Shown piece by piece: positions 46,641 to 57,994 of a stretch of DNA of 64,000 bases. Both the position numbers and the translations under genes were made by a program. Each line of letters starts with the position of its first letter. Within the stretch, counting starts at the first letter, position 1. The notes beneath the pieces were generated by a model, which searched no databases, was not told the origin of the DNA, and saw only the letters and a program-made list of their open reading frames with translations. Origin of the DNA: Aquatica leii (lineage: Eukaryota; Arthropoda; Insecta; Coleoptera; Lampyridae); NCBI GenBank assembly GCA_035610365.1, contig CM069434.1, positions 96,274,806 to 96,338,805 on the forward strand, written 5' to 3'.

Positions 46641-46924
46641 TTTTTGGGGTTAGGGACAGACAGTGGCTTGCTTTCCGCCTTATCCTGTATGTTTCCTTGA
46701 TCTTGTTCTTCATTAGTGCAATAAGTAAAATTTGAATCTATTTGTTTTGTCTAAAAAAATCTAAAAAATCTGAGTGGCTCATTTTAACAACTTTGTAAGT
46801 TTTCCTTGTTTTTTTGCCGAACGTATGATTCTGATGTACCCTGTAGACCTGGGACCTGACCTCAAAAAATGAGGAATTTATGAGTCATTGATTTTAGTTT
46901 AAGAATTTGAACGGCGTATAAATA

Positions 46925-49490
46925 CATGCCAATTATATATATTTATATATGCTGGACTCTTTACGGTTGTCACCTTCCATCTCTCAATTTCAATCTTCAT
47001 TATTTTCTGCTGTTCCATTTTCCATTACCAATGTTTACTTTTCTTATTGCTGTATCCACTTCGTCTCTCCATGACCTACTTGATCTTCTTTTTCTTCTAC
47101 TTACGGGGGCTCCAGTCGGTCACTCTATTATTCCATCTACTGTTGCTACATCGTCTGACATGTCTGTATCTTTTTTTTTATGTAGTTGAGTGTATCTGTC
47201 TGCACATTTATTCTATGTCTGATTTCATCTTTGCTTATTCTGTCTAATCTCGCAACTCCACAGCACCTTCTCCAATATTCCATTTCCACTACTGTTATTT
47301 TACTTCCATTTCTTTTATTTATGATCCAATTTTCTGCTCCGTATGTCATAATGCTTTGTATCATGGTATTGTATATCTGGATTTTTGTATTTCTTGTAAT
47401 GTCCTTATCCTATATGATTAGGTGAAGTTCTCTTACACATTTTCGTGTCTGTCCCAACCTATTTTTTATCTCCCCTTTCTTTCTTGTATTTTTGCTATAG
47501 TGTATCCTAAGTATTTAAACTTTTTTGCTTTTTTTATTTTGGTGTTTTCGTCTACTATAAGGTCTCCTTTTTTTACTTGTGACGTTACCAGATACTCTGT
47601 TTTCGTAAAGTTTATTTCTAGTCCTGATTTTGTATATTCTTCTTTTAACTTACGCAGCATAAAATCGAGATTCTCTTCATCTTGAGCGATGACCACCTGA
47701 TCGTCTACGAAACTAAGTGTGTATAAGTGTTCATTTCTAACTGGCACGCCCATTCCTTCGCATTTTCGTTTTCTGTTTTTCAAGGTGTGCTTAAGGTATA
47801 TTTTAAAAAGTGTCGGTGAAGTGGAGCAGCCTTGTATCAATCTTTTAGTAATTTCAAAGTTGTTTGTCATTTTCGATCCAACTTTCACTGCTACTTTCTT
47901 GTTCCTATATAGGTTTGTCACTGCCTCTATCAGATTGTGTGGTACTCCAATTTCTGTCATGGCTTTCCAGAGTTTGCTTCTTGGTACTGTCATATGTTTT
48001 TTTTTAAATCAATGAAAGCGAGATGTATTGCTATATTTTTGACCGTTTTCATTTCTATAAGTTGCTGTAGCGTGTATATGTGATCTATGGTTGATTTTCC
48101 TACTGTGAAACCCGCTTTTTTCTTCCCCAATTCTTTCTTCTATACCTCCCTGTTACCTTTCCGTAGACTCTTCCTATCATTGCTATTACGCCTATTCATC
48201 TATAATTTTTGCATTTCCTTCTGACCCGTTTTTTAAATATAGAAGCTAAATATGCGTGTTTCTTATCCTCGGGCTTTTGTTCTCTATTTATTGTTTTTTG
48301 TAACATGTTTCTGATCATCCGTATGAGTTTTTTGGATCCGTATTTTATTAGTTCGGGGTCAATTCTTCCGGGTTCTGGTGATCTATTATTTTTGATTATT
48401 GCTTAGTGCATGTCTTCTTCCGTCATGTCTATTATTTCTTTTCTTCCATTTTTTTATGTTCTTCTCTTTGTTCTATAAATTCTTCTCGTGTTCCCGTTAG
48501 TAGGTTCCTATAGTAGTATTCCCATTCATCTTCCTTGAAATTTGGTATGTGTGCTTTATCCGTGTTATTCGTTTTTAAGGTTTTTATTATTTTCCAGGAT
48601 TCCGAACTTCTTGTCCCTCCAATATATTGGTCGACGTTTTGGCAGGTTCTTTTCCATTCTTCATTTTTTTCTTTAACGACTTTTACTTCTCTATTTTTTT
48701 TACTTTTTACGTCTCTATTTTTTTTCTGTACTTCCTTTAGTCTTCGTTTTTTTTGTGCTTAGCCATTTTTTGTACAGTTGTTTTTCACATTAATTGCTTC
48801 CGTGGCTGCTTCATTAAATTTCCATTTGAAATTAGTTTCTGTTCCATCTATTTCTCTTAATGCCGGTTTTTTACTGTCCTTCATTTTTATATACGTATCT
48901 TCCACTGTATTAAATCTGAACTCTTAGTTAGAACTTAGTTTTTGATCCAGTCTTCTTTGGTATATTGCCCTTATTGTCTCGTCTTGCAGTAGGTACAGTT
49001 TGAGGTTTCGGTTTTTATCGATTTTTCCGCTTTTATTGTGCTATCTGTTTTTTGTTTTTCTATTTGAATTCCACGTTTGTTATTAACAATGTGTGATCGC
49101 TGCCGCACTCGGCCCTTCTTTTCACTCATACGTCTTTAATTGTTATTGTATTGTTTTTCTTTATTATTATGTAATCTATAATTGATTTTAGATTTTTTGT
49201 TTCTGGCGTCCAGGTGTATTTATACGTACTCACGAGATGACTGTTGCCTTATGTAGTGGCTTTCAACTCTAGGTATTTTAGAAATGAACTCACGTATTTC
49301 TTGCTTGACAGCAGGGTCCACTCTATCATGGTTCTCATGCTTGCCCCTCTGATCTAGCTTAACAAAACCGCCTTTAATTTTGTTGCATTACAGTTCTAAT
49401 ATTTCTTTCATTGATGCCTAATGTAGATTTAAATAATTTTTTTGTCATGAATAGGAAAATAAAAAAGCATATCTCCGGTTACTGCCGTCT
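46925..49490 (-). mobile_element. LINE D, endonuclease to C-terminus
   Basis: Minus-strand order is endonuclease tail, reverse transcriptase, C-terminal region. The 3' end is near 46925 after a segment reading RSSRSWRDEVDTAIRK (about 47100-47050) and EIERWKVTT near 46985, matching the G-R-P-x-x-x-W-x-D-E-V tail of several insect LINEs. It is broken by frameshifts but more complete than the other LINEs here. No target duplication could be defined. Confidence 0.75.
46970..49440 (-). pseudogene. LINE D ORF2 (endonuclease + reverse transcriptase), frameshifted
   Basis: The endonuclease tail reads YKYTWTPETKNLKSIIDYII (about 49235-49175) and RRAECGSDHTLLITN (about 49125-49085), with the S-D-H catalytic triad member. 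RT begins with TIDHIYTLQQLIEMKTVKNI (about 48110-48050). After a frame change it is open from 47993 to 47466: LWKAMTEIGVPHNLIEAV, GCSTSPTLFKIYL, LSFVDDQVVIAQDEENL (catalytic F-V-D-D) and KFKYLGYTIAK. Next is QSIMTYGAENWIINKRN (47364-47310), then the C-terminal tail. The usual Q-G box reads IQGCSTSP. Plus-strand frames across this interval are shadows. Confidence 0.82.
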
Positions 49491-50585
49491 CTTTGATATC
49501 TGTATTGAGATTTAACTTCAGACATTATGCGTGCAATGAATTTGCGTTGTTTATACAAATTACCTTGTTCGCAATACTTTTCAAAAATAAGTTTCCTGGT
49601 TTCTTTCAAAAATTTTTAGAACATTTACGCAGTTTTTTACAAGTTGGTTGCGTAGATCCTGCTTCAACTACTGTTGGGTTTTTTAAATTGTTATTAATGT
49701 AGCTTTTGCTTTTTAGTTCTTATGTCTTTGGCAACATTTCTTTTCCATTTGGATGGATCGGTCTTTTTCTTCTATTTCTTTTCTGTTTTGCATCACTTTG
49801 TGTTGGTTCTTCATCAGAAACTTTTTGTGTGTAAACAGCTTGTTTTTCTTCATAGGAGCACTAAAAAGATCATTGAATTTAACTACATCAATTTTTGGTA
49901 ATTTATAGGTAGGATATTCGTCGGTATAATCTGCTTCCAAAGTACTGTATTGATCACTATTGTTTTTGCTTTCATTTTTCTCCTTTCTCACTGCCACTTT
50001 TCTAAATCTTAATTTTATGTTGCTTCCTTGTACTTTTTGCTAAAAAAGCATCCAGGAGAAGAAGCACTAAGTTCTTTTCTTTCTTGTACCACTATAGTTT
50101 TGTTTCATTTTTATCACATTTCTGTTCATTTTTAAATATCATTTCTGCACTTCTCTTCATTAATCTTTAATAAAGTATCCCCATTCTCCTTCATTCCACC
50201 TTCTTCACAGTACTCCTTCTTAATAAATTTTTTTCCTTTCTTTTATTTAAATTGTAGTTTTCTACTGTCCTTTTCACTAGTAAAATTTTCTTTACTTTGT
50301 TTATTGGCAAATCCTTGATCCTGTTCTATGTTAACTATTTTTTCGTCAAGGTGAGGTTTTTTTGTTAGAGGACTGTAAAAGTCATTATTTTGGGACTTTC
50401 ATCTCCTTCTATCCAACTCCATTACCTTTTTCAATATGAGTCAGAGTTTTCTTCATATTTTTCCCAAACTGTAACAATACCTAGACTATATTTTTCATTA
50501 AGTGTAGTTCAATCATCGTAAAATTCAAATGCAAACACAGATTTTGTTTTGCGCTAATGGAAAATTTTATTTTAAAAGTGTGCGA
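49491..50585 (-). other. Lysine-rich open frame and unassigned sequence
   Basis: 49997-49713 on the minus strand encodes 94 residues rich in Lys and Glu (KIDVVKFNDLFSAPMKKNKL). I do not recognise it. It could be the upstream part of the remnant at 46216-46640, the ORF1 side of LINE D, or a basic tail of the DDE_1 relic at its right. Elsewhere the stretch shows only short frames. Confidence 0.3.
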
Positions 50586-50589
50586 AGTC

Positions 50590-51430
50590 ACTTCGTAGGG
50601 TGAGGTAATGATCCCAAATCTGTTAACTTATACTTCTGAAGATTTTATGTTCTTCGCTTTCTTTTGACTTTGTATAAGTGATTTCAATTTCAATTTCTTA
50701 ACTACGTGATACATATATCTGCTTTTGTTTTCCTTTTTGATATTTTCTTGACAGCTCCAGTTTTCTTTTAAAAAAATCTAATAAAGAGTGTTCAAGCAGA
50801 ATACATGTTTCTTCATCACATTTGAAAATTTACGGATTAAACAGAGTTCATTCATTTTCAAAATTTAGAAAGCATATTTGCTTCAATCGTACCTTGAATG
50901 AACTATAATGTTTCTTGCAATAGCTGTCAATATTTTTTGCCATCCTTTCTTTAAACACCTATAAAAACTACACATCTAAGAGTTGACAGAGATGTATCGA
51001 GTTCAGTGACAAAAATGAATATAATTTTTATGACATTCCTTAAAAACTTTTATGGTTAAATGACTAAAAATGTTATCTTCAATTGGTAGCTTGATTCCTT
51101 TCTTGTTTCAAAATATGTTATTTCACTCGTAAAACTTTGTTGCCTCAAACAAGTCCGACTTATTAATGCTATATTCACATCTAAAAGAACCACTTTTTCT
51201 TAGTCTTGGTGTCGATACTTAGCCTTGTACAACAAAAGTTGATAAAAGATCTTTATTTGTTGAAGTCTTTTGCACCACGTTTACAAGCGATCTTGACTTT
51301 ACTAGAATCATCGCTAAAGTGAATTTCGTCATAGTTAACAATGTTTGCTGGATCAATATTCGCTATTGTAGAACTTTGGACACTTGTGGTGACTTTGAAC
51401 TACAGGTAGTTTTATTGCATATGTGTTTAC
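50590..51430 (-). pseudogene. DDE_1 (pogo-like) transposase, C-terminal half
   Basis: The minus strand begins NIDPANIVNYDEIHFSDD (about 51370-51315), the first catalytic Asp box (N-Y-D-E-T-N), then KVKIACKRGAKDFNK. Much of the central DDE is deleted or unreadable. The later part is CSFYRCLKKGWQKILTAIAR (about 50975-50915), the P-L-D-V-x-F-Y-x-x-L-K-x-x-W segment without its Asp, and then CDEETCILLEHSLLDFFK (about 50825-50770). Many stops. Its start corresponds to the point where the plus-strand N-terminal half at 52090-52480 ends. Confidence 0.65.
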
Positions 51431-52084
51431 AGCGGCAACTCTGTGTACGATAAGACATATATGACTTTACCAAATGTTTGCAGCAGCGTTGCCAATTGTA
51501 ATAGAATTCCACAAAATTTGGGAATTTTATGTTGTTGCTGGTATTTTGTAAGTATTATAATTTTGTAAAATTTTGGGGGAAATTATGTATACGTTTTATA
51601 ATCTGTATCACTTAAAAAATGTCGCGTGTTAGCATTTATACCAACCAACCTAATTTATCAAACCTAAAGAAATTTTGTGAAATTATGAGAAAAATTGTGA
51701 ATTATTTATAATTAAGAACACTGATTTGCAAGTTTTTTACAAATAATTGTACGTTTTGATTGTTTGTAACAAATACTTTCTGTTTTTTTTTCAAAAAATA
51801 GTGAAAAAGTACGTTGTGCCCACTTCAGCTGCATGTTTTTGTACAATTTTTGTTCTTACTACTAGGAAAGCTGATGTTTCGAGAATATTTTGGCAAGGAG
51901 TTTAATTTTTTAGCTTTACAAATATTTCATATACAGGGTGATAACAAAAAATTCCGTTTGAGAGTGGCTTCAGCCGTGTTTACAAGAAAGTGCTGAGTGG
52001 TAGAAGCTACCACAATTACCTACAACAGTTATTGTAAAATACCATCAATGATGTAAAAACTCGTAGGAAAAAGCATATGACCAA

Positions 52085-52480
52085 TTACCAAATTTTATGG
52101 TGTTCTGAAGTCCACTATTAGCGACAGAATTAAAAACATTGACGTCAAAACAGATCAAAGATTATTATCTTTAGAAGGAAAAGGAAAGCTGGTGGTAGCC
52201 TTGAATTGGCAGCAGAATGGGAGTTTGCTGTTTCTCCGTACGATGTTCGAGTGATAGTTCAACAATACTTTGACAGAAAAAGAGTGAATATAAAAAAAAA
52301 TTCTCGATAACCTTCTATGTTGATGATTGGATGAAACCATTATTATCTAAACACTGTAATCTTACAATAAACTTTTGTCAAAATATAAAGAGATGTAGGG
52401 CACAACTAAGTAATGACATTTTAATAGAATATTTTAGTGAGCTCCGAACATCCGTGGAAAACATCGCTATGAAATAATGG
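52085..52480 (+). pseudogene. DDE_1 (pogo-like) transposase, N-terminal half
   Basis: FYGVPKSTISDRIKNIDVKT (about 52088-52147) is a pipsqueak helix-turn-helix. SPYDVRVIVQQYFDRKRVNI (about 52234-52293) is the CENP-B-type HTH. MKPLLSKHCNLTINFCQNIK and RAQLSNDILIEYF follow, up to ELRTSVENIA near 52470. The catalytic domain does not follow on this strand but a matching one lies on the minus strand at 50590-51430. Confidence 0.7.
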
Positions 52481-52904
52481 ATTCTGGCAAACTTCTTCCA
52501 CCTTTCGTTGTGTAAAATGCTCAATTGCCGCCAACGTCTGGTATACAAAAATCTAAGAAACGTTAGAACGTTCTATCAGATGATTCCAATGTCAATACAG
52601 ACTCCTTGCCATTAACTCATTTTGCAACCGTCAAAAATAATCTTAATTTATTTGACAAAAATTGTTTTTCATCTGAATCATCTCATTCGAATAAAGAAAT
52701 GACTTTCAAGAAACCAAGAGAGTGCTTCTCCAATGAAGATATTAAAATAAACGAATTTTATGTTACAATAGTGCAGAAAGTAAAAATTATATTATCACCT
52801 TTCTTTGAAAAAAGCCACATAAGGACAACGTTTTCTTTTCTTTTATTATAACTGTATTTTTGACATAAGAGTTTACTTTTTTCGAATATTACCTACATGA
52901 TTGT

Positions 52905-52925
52905 ATTGACGGCCCGAGCAGAGAC
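52905..52925 (+). repeat. Left copy of 21-bp inverted repeat
   Basis: Perfect inverse of 57974-57994; GC-rich relative to its flanks. Confidence 0.9.
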
Positions 52926-53389
52926 ATGTGAAATTAACACCCAGTTCTCTTAATGAACATTATTTGATAAAGTAACACTATTTTTATTTTGTTGAAACAA
53001 TTAATTCTTACTTGTAGCAAAATTCACTAAAAACAAAAGGAACCAGAAATAACGCCATCCTACCTGCCCGGGTCTACCGGAATAAAACAAATTAAATGTT
53101 ACACTTATTGTAGATACTGCTTGTAAATCTTTAATAAACTTGTATTCTAGCTTTCCAATAATTAAAAATTGTTGCTAACACTCTACCGTAAATAGAGCTA
53201 AACCAAAGGTATTACAATTTGTAATTCCTCCGGCTTAGCTCAGTATTGATAAGGCTTAAAACTGGTATCCATAAACGTTTACTAGAAGAAATAAACGGGA
53301 ATCGCCTGTGGTTATATCAGGTAACGTATAACTATCCATACACAAACAGGCACGGTATGTGTCGTTTTGAAAAGATTTAGGATAGCTAC

Positions 53390-54745
53390 ATTTTTGAGTA
53401 TGTCAGAGATCAGTCAATAAAATATGCTAAAGAAAAGAATGCACATAGTGCGTTTGACTTATCTGTAACATACATAAAAGCTTTTTTTGGCCATCCTTAT
53501 GATATCTAGATACAATGCCACACCAAGCCGAGATATGTATTGGAGTTTAGATGCAAATCTAAGAAATCAAGCCATCGCTGATGCTATGTCTCACACACGA
53601 TTTAGAAAAATTTCAAGAAACCTAAACTTTGCAGATAATACACACCTAACTCAAGATGACAAATTTGGCAAAATTTGTCCATTGATTAACCACCTGAACC
53701 AAAATTTTTTAGATATTTTGCCCAAAACAGAAAATATTGATGTTGACGAGTCAATGGTTCCATACTGCAGTCACCACAGCTATAAGTAAAGAATTTTAGG
53801 CAAACCAATAAGATACGGCTTTAAAATTTTAGTCGATCAACAGTTCAAATAGATATTTGATAGGCACAGAGCCTTATCAGGGAAAAGGAACGTATCTTCA
53901 GAATTTGGAGTTTGGTCTTGGAGCATCAGTGGTAACCACCTTTCATTACAACTTTTTTATTGATAGATTTTTTACTGGTTTGCCGCTTCTTAGAAAAATG
54001 ACTAAACTTGGATATGGTTGTACGAGTACAATACGTCAGAATCGAACTAAAAAAAGAAGCAAAGAAAGAAAAAAAGGGTTTTATCACCTCCTGTGTAAAC
54101 AAGGATAAAAGCATAATAGTGATGCAATGGATTGATAATTCTATAGTTCAGGTTGCATTGAATATTTATGGTGTAGTATCAACAAAGTCTGCTAAAATAT
54201 ATTTTGCGACAGAAAAGAAACATACAACTGTGCACATGCCAAATGCGATAAATCTTTACAATACCCAAATTGGAGATACAGATTTAATGGACAGGAATAT
54301 TTTTAACTACAGAATAAAATTGCAAAACAACAAGTGGTACTGGACTCCATTTAGTCATCTATTTTTAACAACGCTCTTAAATGCTTAGACTTTACACAGA
54401 ATAGAGATTGAAGTTAAAAAAAAGTTTTTAGAAACGACGGAAGATAATTTTTAAAAATCGAACCCGCCCTAAACTTTTTAGGTTTTATAAGAGATATTGC
54501 GTCTACTTATTTACATTTACATACAAATCGTTCATTCAGCTATTCGACCAAGGTTCAGACATGTATTAACTAGAAATGTTCCTGCAGCTGTCTCTAACAA
54601 TTTGAATGTGTTGCATTATCCAGAAACCCTCGAATTAAACCGATGTAAAGTTTGTAAAAAAATACCACTTTTGGTTGTAATGTGTGTCGTGTCAATATCC
54701 ATCCTTTGAACTGTTCTAAAGCTTTTCATGACCAACAGAAATAAC
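53390..54745 (+). pseudogene. piggyBac transposase relic (PGBD3-like)
   Basis: The plus strand starts FEYVRDQSIKYAKEKN (about 53392), then YIKAFFGHPY. The open part 53487-53789 holds RDMYWSLDANLRNQAIADAM, TRFRKISRNLNFADN, DKFGKICPLINHLNQNF and ENIDVDESMVPYCSHHS, where D-E-S-M contains the first catalytic Asp. Next come GKPIRYGFKILVD, EPYQGKGT, LGASVV and the second Asp region F-F-I-D-R-F-F-T-G-L-P-L-L (family D-N-F-F-T). NAINLYNTQIGDTDLMDRNI then RIKLQNNKWYWTPF contains the third Asp region (G-x-D-L-M-D). The C-terminal Cys-rich finger is RCKVCKK ... HPLNCSKAFHDQQK, in two frames. Three or more frameshifts. Confidence 0.88.
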
Positions 54746-55348
54746 ACAGGTCTGCATGAAAATTGACTCTGATACCATTCTTGACGATTCTTATGTAAAA
54801 TGACCTCCTGAATCCAAAAGCGAGCTCCGTTTTTATTCATCACCCACTTATTTTGGGGGACCCCATTTTTATTTTGTTTTTTGCATTTTTTTTTTAGAAT
54901 TTTAACTTATAGCCGTTAAACATCCCAAAGCAGGTAATAAAATTTTACCAAAGTATATGGCAAAAGTTTTGCTATAAAATGTATATAGAAACAACAATAA
55001 AATACAAATATATAAGAACAGTAAAAAAAATATCAATAAACAGTTAGGAAGATTCAGTGCACGACGCTTGCGATCTCAGTACCACATGCAGGTTTGAACA
55101 GGAATTTTTGACAGGCTTGAACTGCATTACTCTTTTCATTATAGTATATTACATTGTTTGCTTAACTGCTTCGATCAGTACATCTATAACTGTTGCAGAG
55201 TTAACTTGTCGACGTTTTAAACGTGCTGGATTTTGTGTTCGTTTTTGTTCATTTGTGTAAAACAGTAAAACTACTTTTACTCCGGATTTTTTCAAGTGAC
55301 TAAGTTTGATTTGTGGTTAATATCGGGCGTTGAATTACTATTTAATTA

Positions 55349-56702
55349 TGTCACGCGAGTGTTAAAATCATTCCGGTAGGTTAAAAACGCAACCAAAACC
55401 CCTTTCTCCGCTTGTTAAAACAGCTTATAAATTGTACTTTGATTGTCAAGTTGGCGACCAGGACAAGACTTGGGCTCTATCAGTTTGCTGTACGACTTGT
55501 TACAGTAGTTTGACCAAATGGCTTAAAGGTACCCGTAAATCAATGCCATTTGCTGTGCCCATGGTTTGGCGTGAACCTCGCTGTCATCTTACAGATTGTT
55601 ACTTTTGTATGACTTCCACCGTTGGGTTTTCGAGCAAAGTAAGCATACATTTCAGTATCCCAATATTCCGTCAGCTCTAAAACCTGTTCCTCATAACGAT
55701 ACTTTGCCAATCCCAGAGCCCCCAAACACTTATACTCTAGAGCCGAAAATTGATTTAAAAGACTCTGAGCCAGAACCTGGGGCTTCGAATGATACGTTCA
55801 ATAATGATGAAGAGTATTCCGCAAATTTAGTTTCTCGGCAACCTCACCTCCTCACTCAATCGGAATTAAATGATCTTGTCAGGAATTTGCAGTTACCCAA
55901 GACTAAATCTCAGCTCCTAGGATCGCGACTTCCACAGTGGAGTCTCTTAAAAAGGGAGTAAAAATATCTTCTTACAGGACCAGACAAGCAACCCTAAAAT
56001 GTCTTTTCTCAAAAGATAAATATTTAGTGTTCTGCCCTAATGCAAATTTATTGATGACAGAGCTGCAGATGCCATGTGACCCAGACAAATGGAGACTGTT
56101 TATAGAATCATCAAAAACAAGCTTAAAAGTTGTCCTGTTGGCAAATGGGAATGACTTCCCATCAGTTCCAGTTGCATACCCTGTTGATATGAAGGAAACG
56201 TACGAAAACATCTTCAGAATCCTTATTAAAATAAGTTATCATGATTATAAGTGGAAACTTTGCGTTGACTTAAAAGTTGTGCCTCTACTCACGGGCCTGC
56301 AATCAGGATTCACAAAATATTGCTGCTTCTTTTGTGAATGGGATAGCCAGGCCCGAGATAAACATTACATCGTACGGGACTGACCTCTGCGAGAAAATCT
56401 TCCTGGGTAACCACAAAAGTGAAGATTATGTCGCTCACGTCGAGGAACTGCTTTTAGCGTACAAGGACATAGGATGTAACATGTCTGTTAAAGTTAACTT
56501 CCTTCATTCGCATCTGGACTTTTTCTCTAAAAATTTAGGAGCAGTCTCGGATGAACACGGGGAACGGTCCCATCAATACGTCGCTAAGCTAGAGAAATGA
56601 TTTTCAGGGAAGTGGAATGCAAGCATGTTGGCGGAGTACTGCTGGTTTTTGAAACGAGAGAGCTGTACCTCAGGGTATAAAAGGGAAGCAAGCACCAAGT
56701 AA
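55349..56702 (+). pseudogene. Uncharacterised arthropod TE protein, internally deleted
   Basis: From memory this matches a large family of unnamed proteins repeated in arthropod genomes. The N-terminus has two Cys pairs (YFDCQVGDQDKTWALSVCC with TTCYSSLTKWL) and MPFAVPMVWREP followed by CHLTDCYFC. The middle is HLLTQSELNDLVRNLQL, KTKSQLLGSRLPQWSLL, then WRLFIESSKTSLKVVLLANG. Next are LCVDLKVVPLLTGLQSG and FTKYCCFFCEWDSQARDKHY. The sequence then jumps to EKIFLGNHKSEDYVAHVEEL, so about 100 usual residues are deleted. The end is FLHSHLDFFSKNL, GAVSDEHGER and AEYCWFLKRE. Frames change near 55415, 55640 and 55955, and a stop interrupts near 56600. Conserved acidic residues (VDLK, HLDFF, SDEHGE) could form a DDE triad; unproven. 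Confidence 0.7.
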
Positions 56703-56819
56703 CGATGAATATCTTTTTATTTATTACTGTTTATAGCTAAAATAGTTCTTTTTTTTATTTAAATTAAATTCATGTCCATATATTTATTATTATAATAATT
56801 ATTATAATTATTATTATCG

Positions 56820-56851
56820 TTCGATAAATAAATTATAATTAATTTATCGAA
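56820..56851. repeat. 32-bp near-perfect palindrome
   Basis: TTCGATAAATAAATTA pairs with TAATTAATTTATCGAA at 15 of 16 positions. It sits just inside the right arm of the candidate transposon, next to an AT-repeat tract. Confidence 0.8.
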
Positions 56852-57429
56852 AAGGGGTAAAATTAGAGATTTGGGGCTCCCTCGAAAATGGTGAGTGATG
56901 GAGGAAAACGAAAAACATATTTGGATTCAGGACGTCATTTTACATAAGAATCACCCGGAATAGTGTCAGGGCTCGATAAAAAATATTTTTTTGCAGATCA
57001 GTGTAATTAGTCTTAAAATGAATATATGACTTTGTTCGATAGTGTTTGTATTTTTTAAAATAACTGCACTTTCAAATGACCATGTTCTAATAATGGAACT
57101 TTTTTCTCAATTCTGTTAAACAAATTATTGGTAAGATAGAATTTTTTCTTGACTTTTATCAATGATACCCTTCAGAAAACCGACTTTATGCAAAAATAAA
57201 AATGTGGCCATGAATAGATTAATATACCGTTTGTATGAGTATACTAAATCTTTATAAACCTTTTTAGTTGCACTTCGGGAGACATCTGGCCCTGTCGTGT
57301 TATTAGCGTCTAGAGTGCATGGATGTAGACGCCGGGTTTTCTCCCTTTTTTTTAAAGTCAACTTTAAATAGGTTCTTCTAGGTGCAATTGGTACCTAGAA
57401 ATTAAATAACGTTGAGTAGTAAAATCTTC

Positions 57430-57950
57430 TCAACGCCTCCATAGGTCTCTGTTTCTCTATTTGATACCCCAAAAATACGTTATTTTTCAAGACTTTTAGA
57501 GGTGCCTGTAGTAACACAGTACCCGGTATACCATAATTAACTTTCTGGTATTCGATTCGGTTCAGGAACGAGATGGGGTCAACTTTTTCATTAAACTTTA
57601 TTTCCTATTTACGCAAACATTTGCATACCTGTGCGATGCGATGATATAGGGTTCGGGGATGTTGGCCGGGAAGTACTTTGGCTTTTAGGATACGTGAGCG
57701 TACTTGCTGGATGTTTTCCGGTTTGTATGAAGCATACGTGCTTTTAATTCGTCAACGTTGCTGGTTGTTTCTGATCGATGTACTTTCAGGTTTTGGATCA
57801 ATTCTTCTTTTCGCAGTTTCAAATCCAATTTACTCGCGCATCTGTTTCTGAGATATCTTCTGGTGATTCAACAGGATCAGACATCTTAGATTTTTTGGTT
57901 TGGATTTCTCAAGCGCCAATCAAATCGTTAATTATTAATTGATATGTACT
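57430..57950 (-). pseudogene. Gag-like relic with SAP-type motif
   Basis: The minus strand starts MSDPVESPEDISETDARVNW at 57884. After a frame change come LKLRKEELIQNLKVHR and NVDELKARML, the spacing of a SAP-like motif found at the N-terminus of some insect retrotransposon gag proteins. Further on are EPYIIASHRYANV and DPISFLNRIEYQ near 57565-57530. Low complexity of the evidence and three frame changes keep confidence low. It lies just inside the right 21-bp repeat. Confidence 0.35.
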
Positions 57951-57973
57951 CATTTTTGGATCACAGTTTTAAA

Positions 57974-57994
57974 GTCTCTGCTCGGGCCGTCAAT
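57974..57994 (-). repeat. Right copy of 21-bp inverted repeat
   Basis: Perfect inverse of 52905-52925. Confidence 0.9.

Larger units (their letters stand above)
54757..56984 (+). mobile_element. Candidate DNA transposon with ~115-bp inverted repeats and an uncharacterised gene
   Basis: GATTCTTATGTAAAATGACC then TCCTGAATCCAAA (left, about 54788-54823) is matched in inverse near 56923-56957. The similarity continues on both sides: CTGATACCATTC outward and a run of G/C then CCCCA inward (left GGGGGACCCCAT, right inverse GGGAGCCCCAAA). The arms span about 54757-54870 and 56870-56984 at roughly 70% identity by eye. Between them is a single plus-strand gene of a widespread unnamed arthropod family. 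The inference is that this gene is the transposase of the element; exact tips and any target duplication are undetermined. Confidence 0.6.
52905..57994. mobile_element. 5.1-kb segment bounded by a perfect 21-bp inverted repeat
   Basis: ATTGACGGCCCGAGCAGAGA plus C at 52905-52925 is repeated exactly in inverse at 57974-57994; similarity stops abruptly on both sides of both copies. The interval holds a plus-strand piggyBac relic, a 2.2-kb element with its own inverted repeats, and a minus-strand gag-like relic. No TTAA, TA or longer target duplication is visible. Removing the 2.2-kb element leaves about 2.9 kb, a usual piggyBac size, but the tips do not look like piggyBac tips. The nature of the outer unit is unresolved. 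Confidence 0.5.

Noticed and set aside
47047..48762. Several hydrophobic plus-strand frames of 65-98 residues
   Set aside because: They mirror the LINE D coding strand; the hydrophobicity comes from reading A-rich codons in reverse.
52905..57994. LTR retrotransposon bounded by the 21-bp repeat
   Set aside because: The copies are inverted, not direct, and too short for LTRs.
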